Shown here piece by piece: positions 22,650 to 33,558 of a stretch of DNA of 33,558 nucleotides (within the stretch, counting starts at the first letter, position 1; every line of letters starts with the position of its first letter). Position numbers and translations under genes: made by a program. The notes under the pieces are model-generated. The model did not search any database, was not told the DNA's origin, and saw nothing but the letters and a program-made list of their open reading frames with translations. This DNA is from Condylostoma magnum (taxonomy: Eukaryota; Ciliophora; Heterotrichea; Heterotrichida; Condylostomatidae), in assembly GCA_920105805.1 (NCBI GenBank), contig CAKKTI010000233.1, positions 1 through 33,558 on the forward strand. Direction: 5' to 3'.

Positions 22650-24785
22650 ATGCTAACTTAAATAGAGCAATGCTCAAGTAAATTGCTCAAATAAAGATTT
22701 TTTCAGTGAATTTTATTATAAGATAAATTAAGCCTAAGAACTTTTGGTAATTAGCAAATTTATTAAACTAATCAAGCAAAATTGTAATATTTAAACTATT
22801 TCCTTGAATAGATCTGTATAATTTGAAAACAGGCTGATTATACTTAAGAAAACACTAATTTAATTAATAAATACTGGAAAAATGATCTTTTTACCAAAGT
22901 ATCATTATTCAAAGAAGCTTATGCCATAGAAATATAATAAGTAATATCTTTTATAAAGCTGTAAAATTAGTAGCTAAACTTATTCAGGCATTTAACACAT
23001 AAATTATGGCCAGCAGATCTATAATCTAATACGAAAATTATAAGCAAGTGTGATTCCTTTGTAAATGACATATGCATTTCTAAAAGTGGATTAATTTTCT
23101 CAGGTTGCAGTGACTCAACCATAAAGCAATGAGATCCATAGAATCCAATAAAAAGTGCTGTAATAGGACGACATGATTCAGAAGTATTCTCAATATGCAT
23201 TTCTAAAAGTGAATCATTTTTAGTATCAGGAGGAGACGATACAACAGTTAGATTCTGAGACTTAAAAAATCCATATAAAAACAAAATAATAGGAAAGCAT
23301 GATGAGCATGTAACCAGAGTGTGTATTTAAAAGTACGAAAAACTGGTTATATCTGCAGGCTAAGATTAAAGAATAAAACTGTGGTATTTATAAGACTCAT
23401 ATAGAAATACAGTTATAGAAAGTGATAGTTATATGATAGAATCCTTATGTATTTCAAAAACTGCAAAATTTATAGTCTCTGCGTAAGATGAAGTTATATA
23501 ACTATGAGATTTACATGATATATCTAAAAGCAAAGTAATCGGAAGACATAATGATTATATTTTATCAATCCAGATGTCTAAAACTGAGTTATGTGTTGTA
23601 ACAGGGAGTTGTGATAAGACAGTAAGACTATGGGGATTAGAAAGTCCTTATAGATGCAGAGTGATAGGAGGCCATGATTAATAAGTAAATTCTGTATGTT
23701 TTTCAAAGAGTGAAAGATTTGTTGTATCAGGCAGCTTGGATAAAACTATAAGAATGTGAGACTTATGTAATGAATAGAGGAATTTTATTATAGGAAGAGA
23801 TGATTCTTTTATAAGTTAAGTCTGTATTACAAGAAATGAAAAGTTTGTTATCTCAGCTGGATAAGGAGATAAAGTAATAAGGCAATGAAACCTAAAGAAG
23901 CTGTAGAAGAGTTAAGAAATTAGAAAACATAATCATGGTATTAATTCAATATGCATATAGAAGAAACATTAAATTATTGTAACCGGAGGAGAAGATTCAA
24001 CTGTGAGAATATGATAAAATGGTTAAGAAAGCTATATTATTGGCTAACATAATAATTAGGTGAATTCAGTTTTTATAGCAAAAAATGCATAATTAGTTAT
24101 TTCAGGAGGAAAAGATCAGCTTGTAAAACTATGAAATTTAGAACACTCTGAAAAAAATACTATTTTAGGACGTCATGACCATTAGGTTTCCTCTGTATTT
24201 ATCTTAAAAGATTTAAAATCAGCTATTTCTGGAGGAGATGATGGAGCTATTCAATTTTATGATTTTGAAAATTCGCTGAATAATAAAATTATCGTAAAAC
24301 TTGATAAGCCATTAACTGCATTATAAGTTTCAAAGAATAGAGAGTTAGTTCTATTTGCAAGTAGTGATAAAACAGTAAGAATATGAAACTTTGATAATTA
24401 AAGCTAGTATACGGTTATACAGGAGTAAAAGTATCTTATATAGGCTGTGTGTATTTCTAAGAGTGAATAAATTATTGTTATAGGAAGTGACATCTATGTT
24501 TGACTATGGACTTTATAAGATTCATGCTTAAATATAGGAAAGCATGATGGTATTGTCAATTCAGTTAACATCTCTAAATCTGAAATCTTAGTTGTATCAG
24601 GAGGAAAGGATATGACTGTAAGGCTTTGAGATCTTTAAGACTCCTCTAAGAATTCGATTATTGGAAGACATTATTATTGAGTGTATGTTGTTAAGTTTTC
24701 AGATAATGATTAGTATGTTATGTCTGGAGATCATGATCTTTTAGATAAAAATGGGATATATAAGGTAAACTTATGGAGAATTTAG
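22650..24785 (+). CDS. WD40-repeat protein, about fourteen blades, Trp mostly coded by TGA
   Basis: About 711 residues from MLTQIEQCSSKLLKQRFF. The first 140 residues are helical without repeats (KEAYAIEIQQVISFIK). About fourteen WD40 units of roughly 40 residues follow, each with a GxHxxxV/I..SVxIS block, a VSGGxDxTV strand and a closing RLWDL-type Trp: TIKQWDPQ, TVRFWDLK, IKLWYLQD, VIQLWDLH, TVRLWGLE, TIRMWDLC, VIRQWNLK, TVRIWQNG, LVKLWNLE, a Tyr version (QFYDFEN), TVRIWNFD, a VWLWTLQD unit, TVRLWDLQ and VNLWRIQ. Nine or more of the closing Trp are TGA, which independently fixes TGA=Trp. Fourteen blades suit two seven-blade propellers, a protein-interaction scaffold. The stop is TAG 24783-24785 or TAA 24804-24806. 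The function is unknown beyond scaffolding. Confidence 0.9.
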
Positions 24786-25004
24786 GTAATTATTCTGTTG
24801 TTTTAAGTAAATATAATCATATCAGCTAGGTTATTTTATAATCAGTAATTTTCGTTAAATTTAACAATAAATAATAAGTGATGCCTGATGTCATTTTATA
24901 ATAAACTGTACCATTTTAAACATAGCACTACAAAATAAGAAGAAACTTGACTCAATAATGATTGATTATGTATCTATAGCATATTGATACTAGTTTGCCC
25001 CATT

Positions 25005-26859
25005 ATGATATTAATTGTTTTATCTTTATACTGCCATAAAGCTATTAAGACTTACCATTTCCTTTCTAGCTGTAAAATAACTATAAGCTAATTTTGATAC
25101 TAGGAAATTATTGGTTATATAATGATAACTAATTAGAAAAGCTTAGAGCTTATAAATTAGGGGGAATTGGATATATTCTCGGTATAAATTAAGAAACAAT
25201 AATTAGATGCTTTTTAGATTATTTAAAATTTATTAAAATAGTTTAAGGCTTGAGTCAATTAACTGTTTAAAGTTATAGTGAATTCTAAGTTACCAACTAG
25301 AAATGACAGATGAAATAAACCTTCCTATTGCTATCTCTCTTTCTATCTCTTGGTATTGATATAATACCTATAGAAATATGAGCTAGAAGCAACATAAGTC
25401 TTCTCTTTGGATGGGCAACTCTACGACTAAATCGCCTAAGACTGTTCTTTATCGCTCTGATTTAGCGTAAAAGGGGAAATGGAGGGAAGAGTTGAGCATA
25501 AGATAGTAGAAATAGTAGATACTCAAGGTCTTTCTATCCATATTATGCTCACACTGCCAAATATAGTTATAATAAAGCTAGAGGATAGGAGATGGGGCAG
25601 AATTTTGAAGGCAGGTGGAATTTTATCTGCTTGAAAATATTTGACTAATCTTTAGAAACAGAGTTTAGTTCTATAGACAATCAAGTATAAGTTAAAATAT
25701 CAGAGCAGATTGGAGTAGATTTAGATACATCCCAATAACTAATAATTGGAATTGAGCCAGAATTATCTACTAAGTTTGGTATTTCTTACAATCATATTTA
25801 GATATTTGATACAATTTTAACTAACTAATAAGTTGAATCTGAGAAACAAAAGGCATGTGAAGGATGCTAAGTATGTAGGACTCCTTATATATGCTACGAT
25901 CTTATTACTCTATATCCAGATTGCAAAGTATATAGTGATGCTGACTCCTACGATCTAAAGTATCTAAGTGATGATAGAATCTTTAAAGTATAAACTTTGA
26001 TTAATATTACTTGTGGTTGATTTTAGTAAAATTTAATTAATTAAGAATGACAAGTGTTATTTTAGGTCTCTAATGAAGGATGTTATAATCAAGATTAATA
26101 TACATATGATTTTTGCCGAGTTCCTCATCTAAAAATTAATTATACAACAAAAATATAAGTTGTTTATGGAAAATAGGCTTCTATTGATGAATAAAATTCA
26201 ATAAGTTAGAATTCTTTAAGTTTTATAGCAATTCAAATAAAAGAAAATCTAGTTTTATATGTTACATTATTTCCCAGCAATTAGTAATACTGTAATGATT
26301 CAGTTAAATGAACTATATCTTAATTAAATATAAGTAAAATCAGTATTCATTGGTCCTAGAATATCAAGTGAGCTTATAATATAGCTTAAGTTATTTTAAA
26401 GCTTTCTAAAATTATAGCTCTTAACTAGAATATACAAATATTGCACATCTAAGAAGTATATTATTTAATAATATAAATTTGAGCAAATAAAGCTTTATTA
26501 AATAGTAATCAAGCTCTCATATTTCTGAGAGTTAGCTTACCGTAAAGACTTGAATTCAATTATTCTAATAAGTTAACAATAATTTATTCGCCTATAATCA
26601 ACATTTTTAATATATAACGCAAGAGTGACTAGATTATGTTTCAGGATAAAATACTAATAAAAGGAGAGCCAAACAACTATTATCATAATGTTATATTAAT
26701 ATTCATTTAAAAAGTGAGTTTTAATGTAATTTTAATATACGGAACCTTTATTAGAGTCTAGCTAAATTTGATAGCCTTTAGTTGTATAAATAATCAATAA
26801 CACTAAACTACCAGAGTTACATTTTAACAAATAAAACATATGTATTTCAGATTCAATAA
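25005..26859 (+). CDS. Secreted LamG/concanavalin-like surface protein, probably two small introns
   Basis: The start MILIVLSLYCHKAIK is a likely signal peptide. Coding runs in one frame to about 25565, then in a second to about 26302, then in a third to TAA at 26857-26859. GT..AG introns of 23 nt (25566-25588) and 32 or 41 nt (26303 to 26334 or 26343) join them, and the first join gives a natural LamG strand order. The pattern CSLSLWFSVKGE, then EGRWNFICLKIFD, then IIGIEPELS and GISYNHIQIFDTIL, is a LamG/ConA-like beta-sandwich. It is followed by a small Cys cluster (KACEGCQVCRTPYICYD). The gene appears related in layout to the first domain of the large minus-strand protein next door, with which it converges 9 bp apart. 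No membrane anchor is obvious in the last 170 residues. Intron positions are inferred. Confidence 0.6.
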
Positions 26860-26868
26860 GCTTAATAA

Positions 26869-29800
26869 CTAATCTCTCTCATTTCTTTTCTTGAGTTTAT
26901 CTCGTATCTTTTTATAAATTTTCACAAACATGATTACATAGTTTCATAAGACTGGAAGAAGTATGAAAAATAGAATACAGTAATCAAAGGTCTCATTATC
27001 AGAATCAATTTCATAAAAGATTAACATCATCACATAAGATAATGAAAATGCCAAATAAATACCAATTTATAAAGCATTCATTGTTTATTCTATATAAGGC
27101 TTGTTTTATACTAAAAATAACATGATCTAAGTAAAATTTACATATATAGAAAATAAGCTGCACATTATTAAGGATATCTATGAACTCATACTAATCATAG
27201 GCAAAGCTGTGAAAAATACTCTTTATAATATGAAGTACTGATTAAATCTCAAACCTAATCTATATTCATTGAATATTTTAAATATATGATTTTGTTCTTC
27301 CTATTCCTCTTAATTAATTCTACTATTCATAGAAAGTAAACGAAATGTATAAGCAATTAAAACAATCTGATTGGATCTTACTGATATAGCTATTGATAAA
27401 ACTAAGGAAGCAATATTCCATTCTGAATCAATATTATAGTACCATATGGATATTGCACAATTGATGCTTAAATCTAAGAATATTTGAGTTCATAGATTAA
27501 AAATAACTAGAACTACTTTATCATAAATTTTCTTCATCCATGTTGCAACTCTTGAATGAGAACATCCTTATAAAAATTATAATAAAATTCATAGAGCAAT
27601 AATAGTAAGGAATAACGAAATAACAGGACCAATATTACCTAATAATATTGAGTGTTAATGCTTAAGACTCAATCCTTAACCTAAACCATATAGAGCTGGA
27701 CCATTAAATTCTATTTGATCAAAAAAGTTTGGAAATTTGCTAAAGGAATTTAAGCCAGATAGGAATCCCTTAACTCTTCATGATAGTTTTGGGTGAATAT
27801 AAGGAATATACACTGAAAGTTGTATAATGCTTACAGTGATTCAGAAGCTTGGCATATCTCCTTAAAGAGAGAAAGCAGTTAAAGAAGCAGCTAATGTAGC
27901 TGATGAAGCAACTTCAGTATCTTCCTATAGCTGTTATGCTTCTTCTATTTCTTAACTTTAATCATCTTCATCATTAGTATCATCTGGCTTATTTTAGCTG
28001 ATTTGAACATCTTTTAGTTAGTCTTATATTAGTTTTGATGAAAATATTAATAAGTAATCATCTTCGAAATTATCAGTTAATTAGCATTCATAAATAGTTT
28101 GAATCAATACTTCTTTAAATTCAAAGTCAACCTCAATCCCATCGACTAGAATAACTAAATCCTCCTTTTCTAATTATGTAAATAATATTGGATTAAACTC
28201 TATTTAAATTTTGTCTTCTTTTCTACTAATATTTGCTGTTAACTTATATTCAATACAAACAGAATCCTAAGATAAGCAATACTATTCTAAGTCTGTGTTT
28301 TCACTGCATAAAGTTTAGCATTGGTGACAACTTCCATCTACCAAGACTATCAAATCATTGCCTAAGCACTCACATTTAAAGTCTTAAGTTATAGTATATA
28401 GGTCATAACAAGAAGTGCAATTATCGATTTTGTCTACGCATGTTTTACAGTTTTCACTGCATTAAACACATTCATTATCAATATTCACATAGTTATCAAT
28501 GCATTCACACTTTCTATCTTAATCCAATTGATAATTCAAGTCACATTACATACATTCTTATTGATTACACCTGTTACAGTTTTCATAGAATTATGTACAA
28601 TCTAAACAAAAGCCTTGATCATAAAATTGATGACTTTCACAAGGATATTGAATGCATTAACCCAATTAATCAAAACAATATCCTTAATTAACACTCTAGC
28701 ATTATTCGATGCATTCGAAGCATTGATTATTTATTAAAATGAATCCCTGATTGCACTATTAGCAGCTATAAGAATCACATTATTAGCAATTGTCCTAGCA
28801 TTACAGACATTAGCCCTATTCAAAGTAAAACCCTATATTACAAGGATTATTTATACACTAATTGGGATCTTAACTAACATCAAATATTGTGCCAGAAGGA
28901 CAGTTTAGTAAGCAGTTATTTTCATATAGTTTTGTGTTTTGGTCACATGTTAAGCAATTAGAGGCTGATCCAGTACATGTGGCACAAAAAGCAGCGCAAT
29001 CTATACATTAATTCTGATTTGAACTTGTATCAAGGTATGTGCCTTGTGGACAACTATCAATACATTAACTTCCATATAGAAATTTTGTAGATTCACATGT
29101 TAAGCAAGTTAAAGCTGATCCAGTACATGTTTCACAAGTTGAGTCACAAGTAGTGCAAGTTACTGTTGGTGATGTACCTGAATTATAAAAGCCACTATCA
29201 CAAATGCAATCTGATCCATTCCATGTACTATCTGAAGGACAAATACATGAAAGATTATCTCCACTTAATACTTTAGGAGCAGTACAACTACATGAATGAT
29301 TGCTTAAAGTCATATCTGTATGTACACATGAGCTACATTGTATAGTTGATACAAGATTATTACAAGTAGCACAGGGAGCATCACATGTTTAGCAAGAATT
29401 ATCATCAGAATCTCTTCAATCTGTTCCTGTACATTCTGTCAAACAGTTGACTATATCAGGATCTGTGTTTGCATCCTCATAACCAGCATCACATACACAT
29501 CCACTTCCTATATCGGTGCTATTTGAAGGACATACACATGTAAGAGCTGGTGGAGTAGCTGTATTCTCAAATGTTGGCTTGCATACACATGTTCCTGTTC
29601 TTTCTCCGGCTATTTCTGCATTTGGATCATCACAGCTATCACATTAGCTTGGTCCCGCTCCACTACAATCTCCACAAGTTGAGTCGCAAGAAGCACAAAT
29701 TACTGTTGGAGATATACTTGAATTATAAAAGCCACCATCACAAATGCAATCTGATCCATCCCATGTACTATTTGAAGGGCAAACACATGAAAGATTATCT

Positions 29801-30978
29801 CCACTTAATACTTTAGGAGCAGTACAACTACATGAATGATTGCTTAAAGTCATATCTGCATGTGCGCATGAGCTGCATTCTATAGTTGATACATTATAAT
29901 TACATGTAGCACAGGGAGCATCACATGCTTAACAAGAATTATCATCAGAGTCTCTTCAATCTGTTCCTGTACATTCCGCTAAACAGTTGACTATATTTGC
30001 AGTAGGATCTATATCCTCATAACCAGTATTGCAAGTGCATCCACTTCCTGTATCGGTGCTATTTGAAGGACATTCACATGTAAGAGCTGGTGGAGTAGCT
30101 GTATTCTCAAATGTTGACTTACATACACATGTTCCTGGTGTAGCTCCTACTATTTCTGCATTTGAGTCATTACAACTATCACATTAGCTTGGTCCCGCTC
30201 CACTACAATCTCCACAAGTTGAATCACACGTACTAGGTGCAGTATAGCAAGTATAACCTCCTGCAGAGCTTTCAAAGCATTAGTTTGAGTTCACAACAGT
30301 TGAACAGGATGGATCATCACAAGCACCAGCTGTGTCTGAACTTGCACTACCAAGATTGATATCACTCCAATACATTGACTATACAGCTCCCTCAAAACCT
30401 CCTCCTATTTTGAGTGTGAAGGGATCATTTGTATCTTACCAGCCATCTCTAGAATCAATAACAGTTTATTGTCCACCTTAGCCAACTTCTACATTTACAT
30501 TTACTTTAGCACCTTGAGTTGTAACTTAAACCTAGTATTAGACTCATTTATTCCATACCAGCAATGGGGGGCTATCTGTACCGCTCTCTGTTGCGTTAGC
30601 ATCTGTCCTTACACTCAAGGTAGTATTATTTGATCCATCCACAATAGCATCAAGAATTACAACTCCAGAATTATCGATTATTCGGAAAAGTTGTCCAGGA
30701 GTGATAATATACACTCAGAGTGTGAAAAGATTTGGGGTTCCTGATAGACTAGATAGGGTAAAGTTGACAGTGTCGGCTGATTCGAAAAGTACACCTTATG
30801 ATACACATGTTGGGTCGTCAGCATCGGTGCCGGATGTACTGCCTAGTGTTCCAGATATAGAACCAAAAGTCATAGACTAGCTGCAGGTTCCGTCGAATTT
30901 GGCATCTAGAAAGACTGTTCCTTGGAGCATGGTAAATTGAAGAACTAGCAGAGCTGCTTAGAGTTGTCGAGAGAACAT
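26869..30978 (-). CDS. Large surface protein: signal peptide, LamG-like domain, Cys-rich repeats, multi-membrane C-terminus
   Basis: About 1,369 residues in one uninterrupted frame. MFSRQLQAALLVLQFTM is a signal sequence. Residues 25-230 form a LamG/ConA-like sandwich (TLWVYIITPGQLFRIIDNSG, WNKWVQYQVQV, FTLKIGGGFEGAVQSMYWSD). From about residue 235 to 910 come closely spaced Cys (CDSTCGDCSGAG, CDAPCATC, CICPSDSTW), furin/TNFR/GCC-like modules that include a tandem duplicated 180-residue unit. An acidic linker (KPDDTNDEDDQSQ) leads to seven or eight membrane segments from about residue 1045, and the protein ends in a basic tail (KIYKKIRDKLKKRNERD). Trp in GTDWRDSDD and the last membrane helix is TGA. 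The stop is TAG 26869-26871. Proteins of this layout are numerous in ciliates and look like surface receptors or adhesins; the ligand is unknown. Confidence 0.88.
29146..30225 (-). repeat. Two-copy 540-bp tandem repeat inside the Cys-rich surface-protein gene
   Basis: Two head-to-tail units of 540 bp (approximately 29146-29685 and 29686-30225) encode near-identical 180-residue Cys-rich blocks. Long runs match exactly at an offset of 540, for example the segment before ACTACAATCTCCACAAGTTG at about 29662 and 30202. Homology fades within a few bases above 30225 and below about 29132. The unit keeps the reading frame and shows mostly silent or conservative differences, which points to recent duplication or ongoing conversion. 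Confidence 0.9.
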
Positions 30979-31173
30979 ATTTATTATAAAGAATCAACAC
31001 TTAATTACTATAAATTCATATAAAGGACAACTCTTTAGTGCATATTGAAAGTCTTGTTAATTTGGGTGAGAAAGTCTATCATTTTATTAAATATTAGTAA
31101 AGTTAAGTAGGGTTTTGGATAAAAACCCCTGAAAATAAATTATATAAGTGATTTTAAGGAGGGAATGTAGAGC

Positions 31174-33558
31174 CTATACATTGTTTAAAAAATATTGCAA
31201 TTGATCTTCTATTTTCTCACTTTATTTTAACAATTTAAGAATTTTCCCTATGAGATTAATTTGAAGATGTTTAGCATTTTGAGTAATTTCAACTAGATAA
31301 TCTTCCACTCCAATCTCTTTAGCTATATATGCCTACATAACTAACCTATTCAATAGAGTTTGTAAGCTTATAGTGCAAAGCTATAAGAAAAGTTAATCTA
31401 ATATATTTTTTTTATAAATTCCTTTAAATATCATCCCATATAGCAGTGATACTATTAAGATGATTCTCAATGTACTAGTTTGATATTCTATAAATAATAA
31501 CGATTAAAAGATTGAGATTTACATAAATTTATTGATGGAAGGTTTAAAATTATAATATAGCTTATACTTTTAGACAAGCAAATGAATGTATTAAAATGAT
31601 ATGGCAAGTTTATTTAATGTATTTCATTATGATATAGTTTACTATTATACGTTCTAGCTTTACTGATATTTTTATTAGAACTAATTTAATCCAGCTTTAC
31701 AAAGCTCTGTTGATTATAATATTGCTGAATTGGCATTGATATCATAAAAGTTTATGAATCTAACTTACCATAGTAATTATCCTAATATTATATTCAATCG
31801 CTATCTAGAATCATATTGGCTATCCTACATAGAATAGCAGGTATTTAATAAAACATTTGAAGCTAATATCCTGTCCTTCTGCATTAAATTTTTATATCAT
31901 TTCTCTAGCATTATTTAATTACCTTTATTTCAAATTTTTAGATTTCTCCCAGTTTCATTGATTAAAAACCTACTCCTTATTATAGTGTTGTAAAGTTCCT
32001 TGAGCTAAAATACGTAATTTTTCATCATTTTTACTTATATTTGAAAGATAAAGTGTATTTATATTGCAGGATAATTTTTACATTTTTGATTGATATTTTG
32101 CAGTTGAATGTACTGCTTTAGATTTACGAGATTTAATTAGTTAAATCGAATAAAAATATTAAAAATAAACTAATCCTCTCAAAATCTATCTATTATTTTG
32201 CCTCTTATAATTGCTTTTAGACGCTTTAATTGTTCATTTTAAGTAGTTTACTTATCATGGCTCCCCCATATGTAAGCTTCATTATCATTACCAATAATAA
32301 AGTTACCAGGAATTATTGGTTATATAATATGATGATTCTTATTTAATGTATTTGACTTAGGCTATTTTCCTCGTATATTTTAAACTATCTATTAATTTTA
32401 ACTATTGTTAAGGCTTTAATCCATGTTTTGAATGGGAATAAAATTCTTAACGGTGAATTTGTTTATATTAATATTTTTATAGTCTTATTTCTTCGCTTAA
32501 TCAGGAGAATTATTAATGATAGTGCTATTTCTTTCCAATGAAAACTAGCATTCATTGACTGGTTAGACTTTTGAAGACTTATTAGAAGGTTTATTTTACT
32601 ATTTTACATTAGGAATATTAGCATTAGTTGTATTATTACCACTACTATCGTAGTTCACCTAAGGGAAATTTTTTACTTAGTGTGATTCCCAAATTTCCTA
32701 TTTTCTCTTTTTACAATATTATCGTATTTACTATATTACATTTATTAAGAATACACTAATATAAATACCCATTATAAGTAAGAATATTCCTAATATAAGA
32801 TATTCTAAAAATTCTGATTAATCATCACTTAAAGGTTCTAGATAAAAGGAAATGGAAATAAATATCATAAGAATTAGGGTCTCATTCATCAAAGTGGTTA
32901 TATTAGTCAAATAATCACTATAAGGTCTAAGTTTTATACATATCAATAAATTGGTGACTGCAAGACCTACATTAATTATACATTATAAGTAGGGGTAGTC
33001 TGTCAGAAATATTAAGTTTGACATATAAGCTAATCTTCTTATAATAAACCAATAATAGAACCAAAGATTCAAACTATTTTTCTCGATATCAAATTCGTAT
33101 ATAAGAGTGTTTATCCTTTCTAATTATTCACTATCTGAGTTAACTGTTATTAATACTCTTATTTTCCTTAGAATAAGAAAAAGTCAGATAGGTGTTGTTA
33201 CTACTAGTGTCAAAAACAAAGCTGATGTACAATAATTCAGATAATCTTGTAAATTATCTAGCTGTAATTCCCTTATTTGTATCATTGAACCAATTCCTAT
33301 TTCTAAATAACCTTCAATCCACAATCGTATAATAAAATTCCATTTGAATTATTTTCAAAGTGAGTTAAAGAAGCTAGCGATTCAGTAGCATTTAACTTTT
33401 CTTAATATTCCATAAATAACCCATAAAACTGTCTGCATAATCAAAATAGTTAAGAAGTCTCCACAATTCAATAGAAATTAACTGGTTTCAAATCCATTAC
33501 GTTCTATCAATTCACTCGGAGGATTTCCAGATTGCTCAATGAAATATCCCCCCCCCCC
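31174..33558 (-). CDS. Multi-membrane surface protein with long cytosolic tail, 5' end outside window
   Basis: At least 794 codons in a single frame, open at the window edge. The first visible residues (SGNPPSELIERNGFETS) are followed by seven or so membrane helices (FLTILIMQTVLWVIYGIL, TSALFLTLVVTTPIWLFLIL, NLWFYYWFIIRRLAYM, ETLILMIFISISFYL, LILGIFLLIMGIYISVFLI). An Asn/Gln/Lys-rich disordered stretch comes next (SSGNNTTNANIPNVKQQNKP). The last 350 residues are helical and end in QNAKHLQINLIGKILKLL and KQSEKIEDQLQYFLNN. The arrangement matches the membrane half of the neighbouring LamG/Cys-rich protein, so a similar ectodomain probably lies beyond the edge. The stop is taken as TAG 31174-31176, but TAA at 31084-31089 is possible. 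The helical tail could be a separate downstream gene, though no frame break suggests it. Confidence 0.7.
33548..33558. repeat. Eleven-base poly-C run at the window edge
   Basis: The window ends in a run of eleven C. In the minus-strand gene this would read as a Gly stretch directly before a sensible protein sequence (YFIEQSGNPP). It is unlike any ciliate telomere unit I know. An assembly-edge artefact or low-complexity break is the most likely reading. Confidence 0.6.

Noticed and set aside
22967-23284. Open frame of about 105 codons on the minus strand
   Set aside because: It lies antisense to the first WD40 blades, which are strongly supported on the plus strand.
25310-25590. An alternative start at 25310 (MKQTFLLLSLFLSLG) with a signal-like sequence
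   Set aside because: The frame starting at 25005 gives a longer protein-like run that passes straight into the LamG strands, while the 25310 frame becomes Arg-rich and implausible.
28440-29816. His/Tyr-rich plus-strand open frames
   Set aside because: They are shadows of the Cys-rich minus-strand surface protein; the His and Tyr come from complementary Cys codons.
33548-33558. Telomere at the right edge
   Set aside because: A pure C run has no A interruptions as in known ciliate telomere units, and coding sequence continues up to it.

Overview
The window looks like AT-rich, gene-dense nuclear DNA of a ciliate, probably macronuclear. In every recognisable protein, in-frame TAA and TAG fall at Gln positions. 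In-frame TGA falls at invariant Trp positions: the NPWF and HDWF motifs and the 'DVWSLGVI' motif of two CDPK-like kinases, and the Trp of most blades of a WD40 protein. All three standard stops are therefore sense codons, as described for Condylostoma and a few other protists, and a stop has to be inferred from position near the gene end. Most genes meet a TGA within a few dozen codons of their conserved C-terminus. At least four (the minus-strand CDPK, the 14-finger zinc-finger gene, the ARM-like gene and the plus-strand LamG-like gene) have no usable TGA and seem to stop at TAA or TAG. This favours the Condylostoma-type code (table 28) over the karyorelict type (table 27). All 3' ends given here are best estimates for that reason.

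Layout. 141-4818: a PP2C phosphatase and two CDPK-like kinases, each starting with an MG..C acylation signal; the two kinase genes diverge from only 52 bp. 4858-8358: a coiled-coil protein and an orphan protein. 8512-12101: three C2H2 zinc-finger genes with 9, 9 and 14 fingers. 12189-14349: an ARM-like helical-repeat protein with a tiny putative intron and a secreted Cys/Trp-rich protein. 14517-16188: two small genes and a DHHC-family protein whose catalytic motif reads DHHS. 16284-21736: a cilium-flavoured block with an LRR/coiled-coil/EF-hand protein, a small basic protein, an ODA-docking-like coiled-coil protein and a C2-like/coiled-coil protein. 21930-22184: a small MGAC.. protein. 22650-24785: a 14-blade WD40 protein. 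25005-33558: three cell-surface proteins, namely a secreted LamG-like protein, a 1,369-residue LamG/Cys-rich/multi-membrane protein with a 540-bp internal tandem repeat, and a multi-membrane protein cut by the window edge.

Biology. The genes fit a calcium and lipid-anchor signalling theme (CDPKs, PP2C, a DHHC-like protein, small MG-start proteins), ciliary structure, transcription factors or DNA-binding proteins, and cell-surface recognition. I see no operons, mobile elements, rRNA, tRNA or CRISPR. Intergenic gaps are mostly 20-470 bp. Introns are few and tiny (about 14-40 nt), inferred from frame changes between well-supported coding segments.
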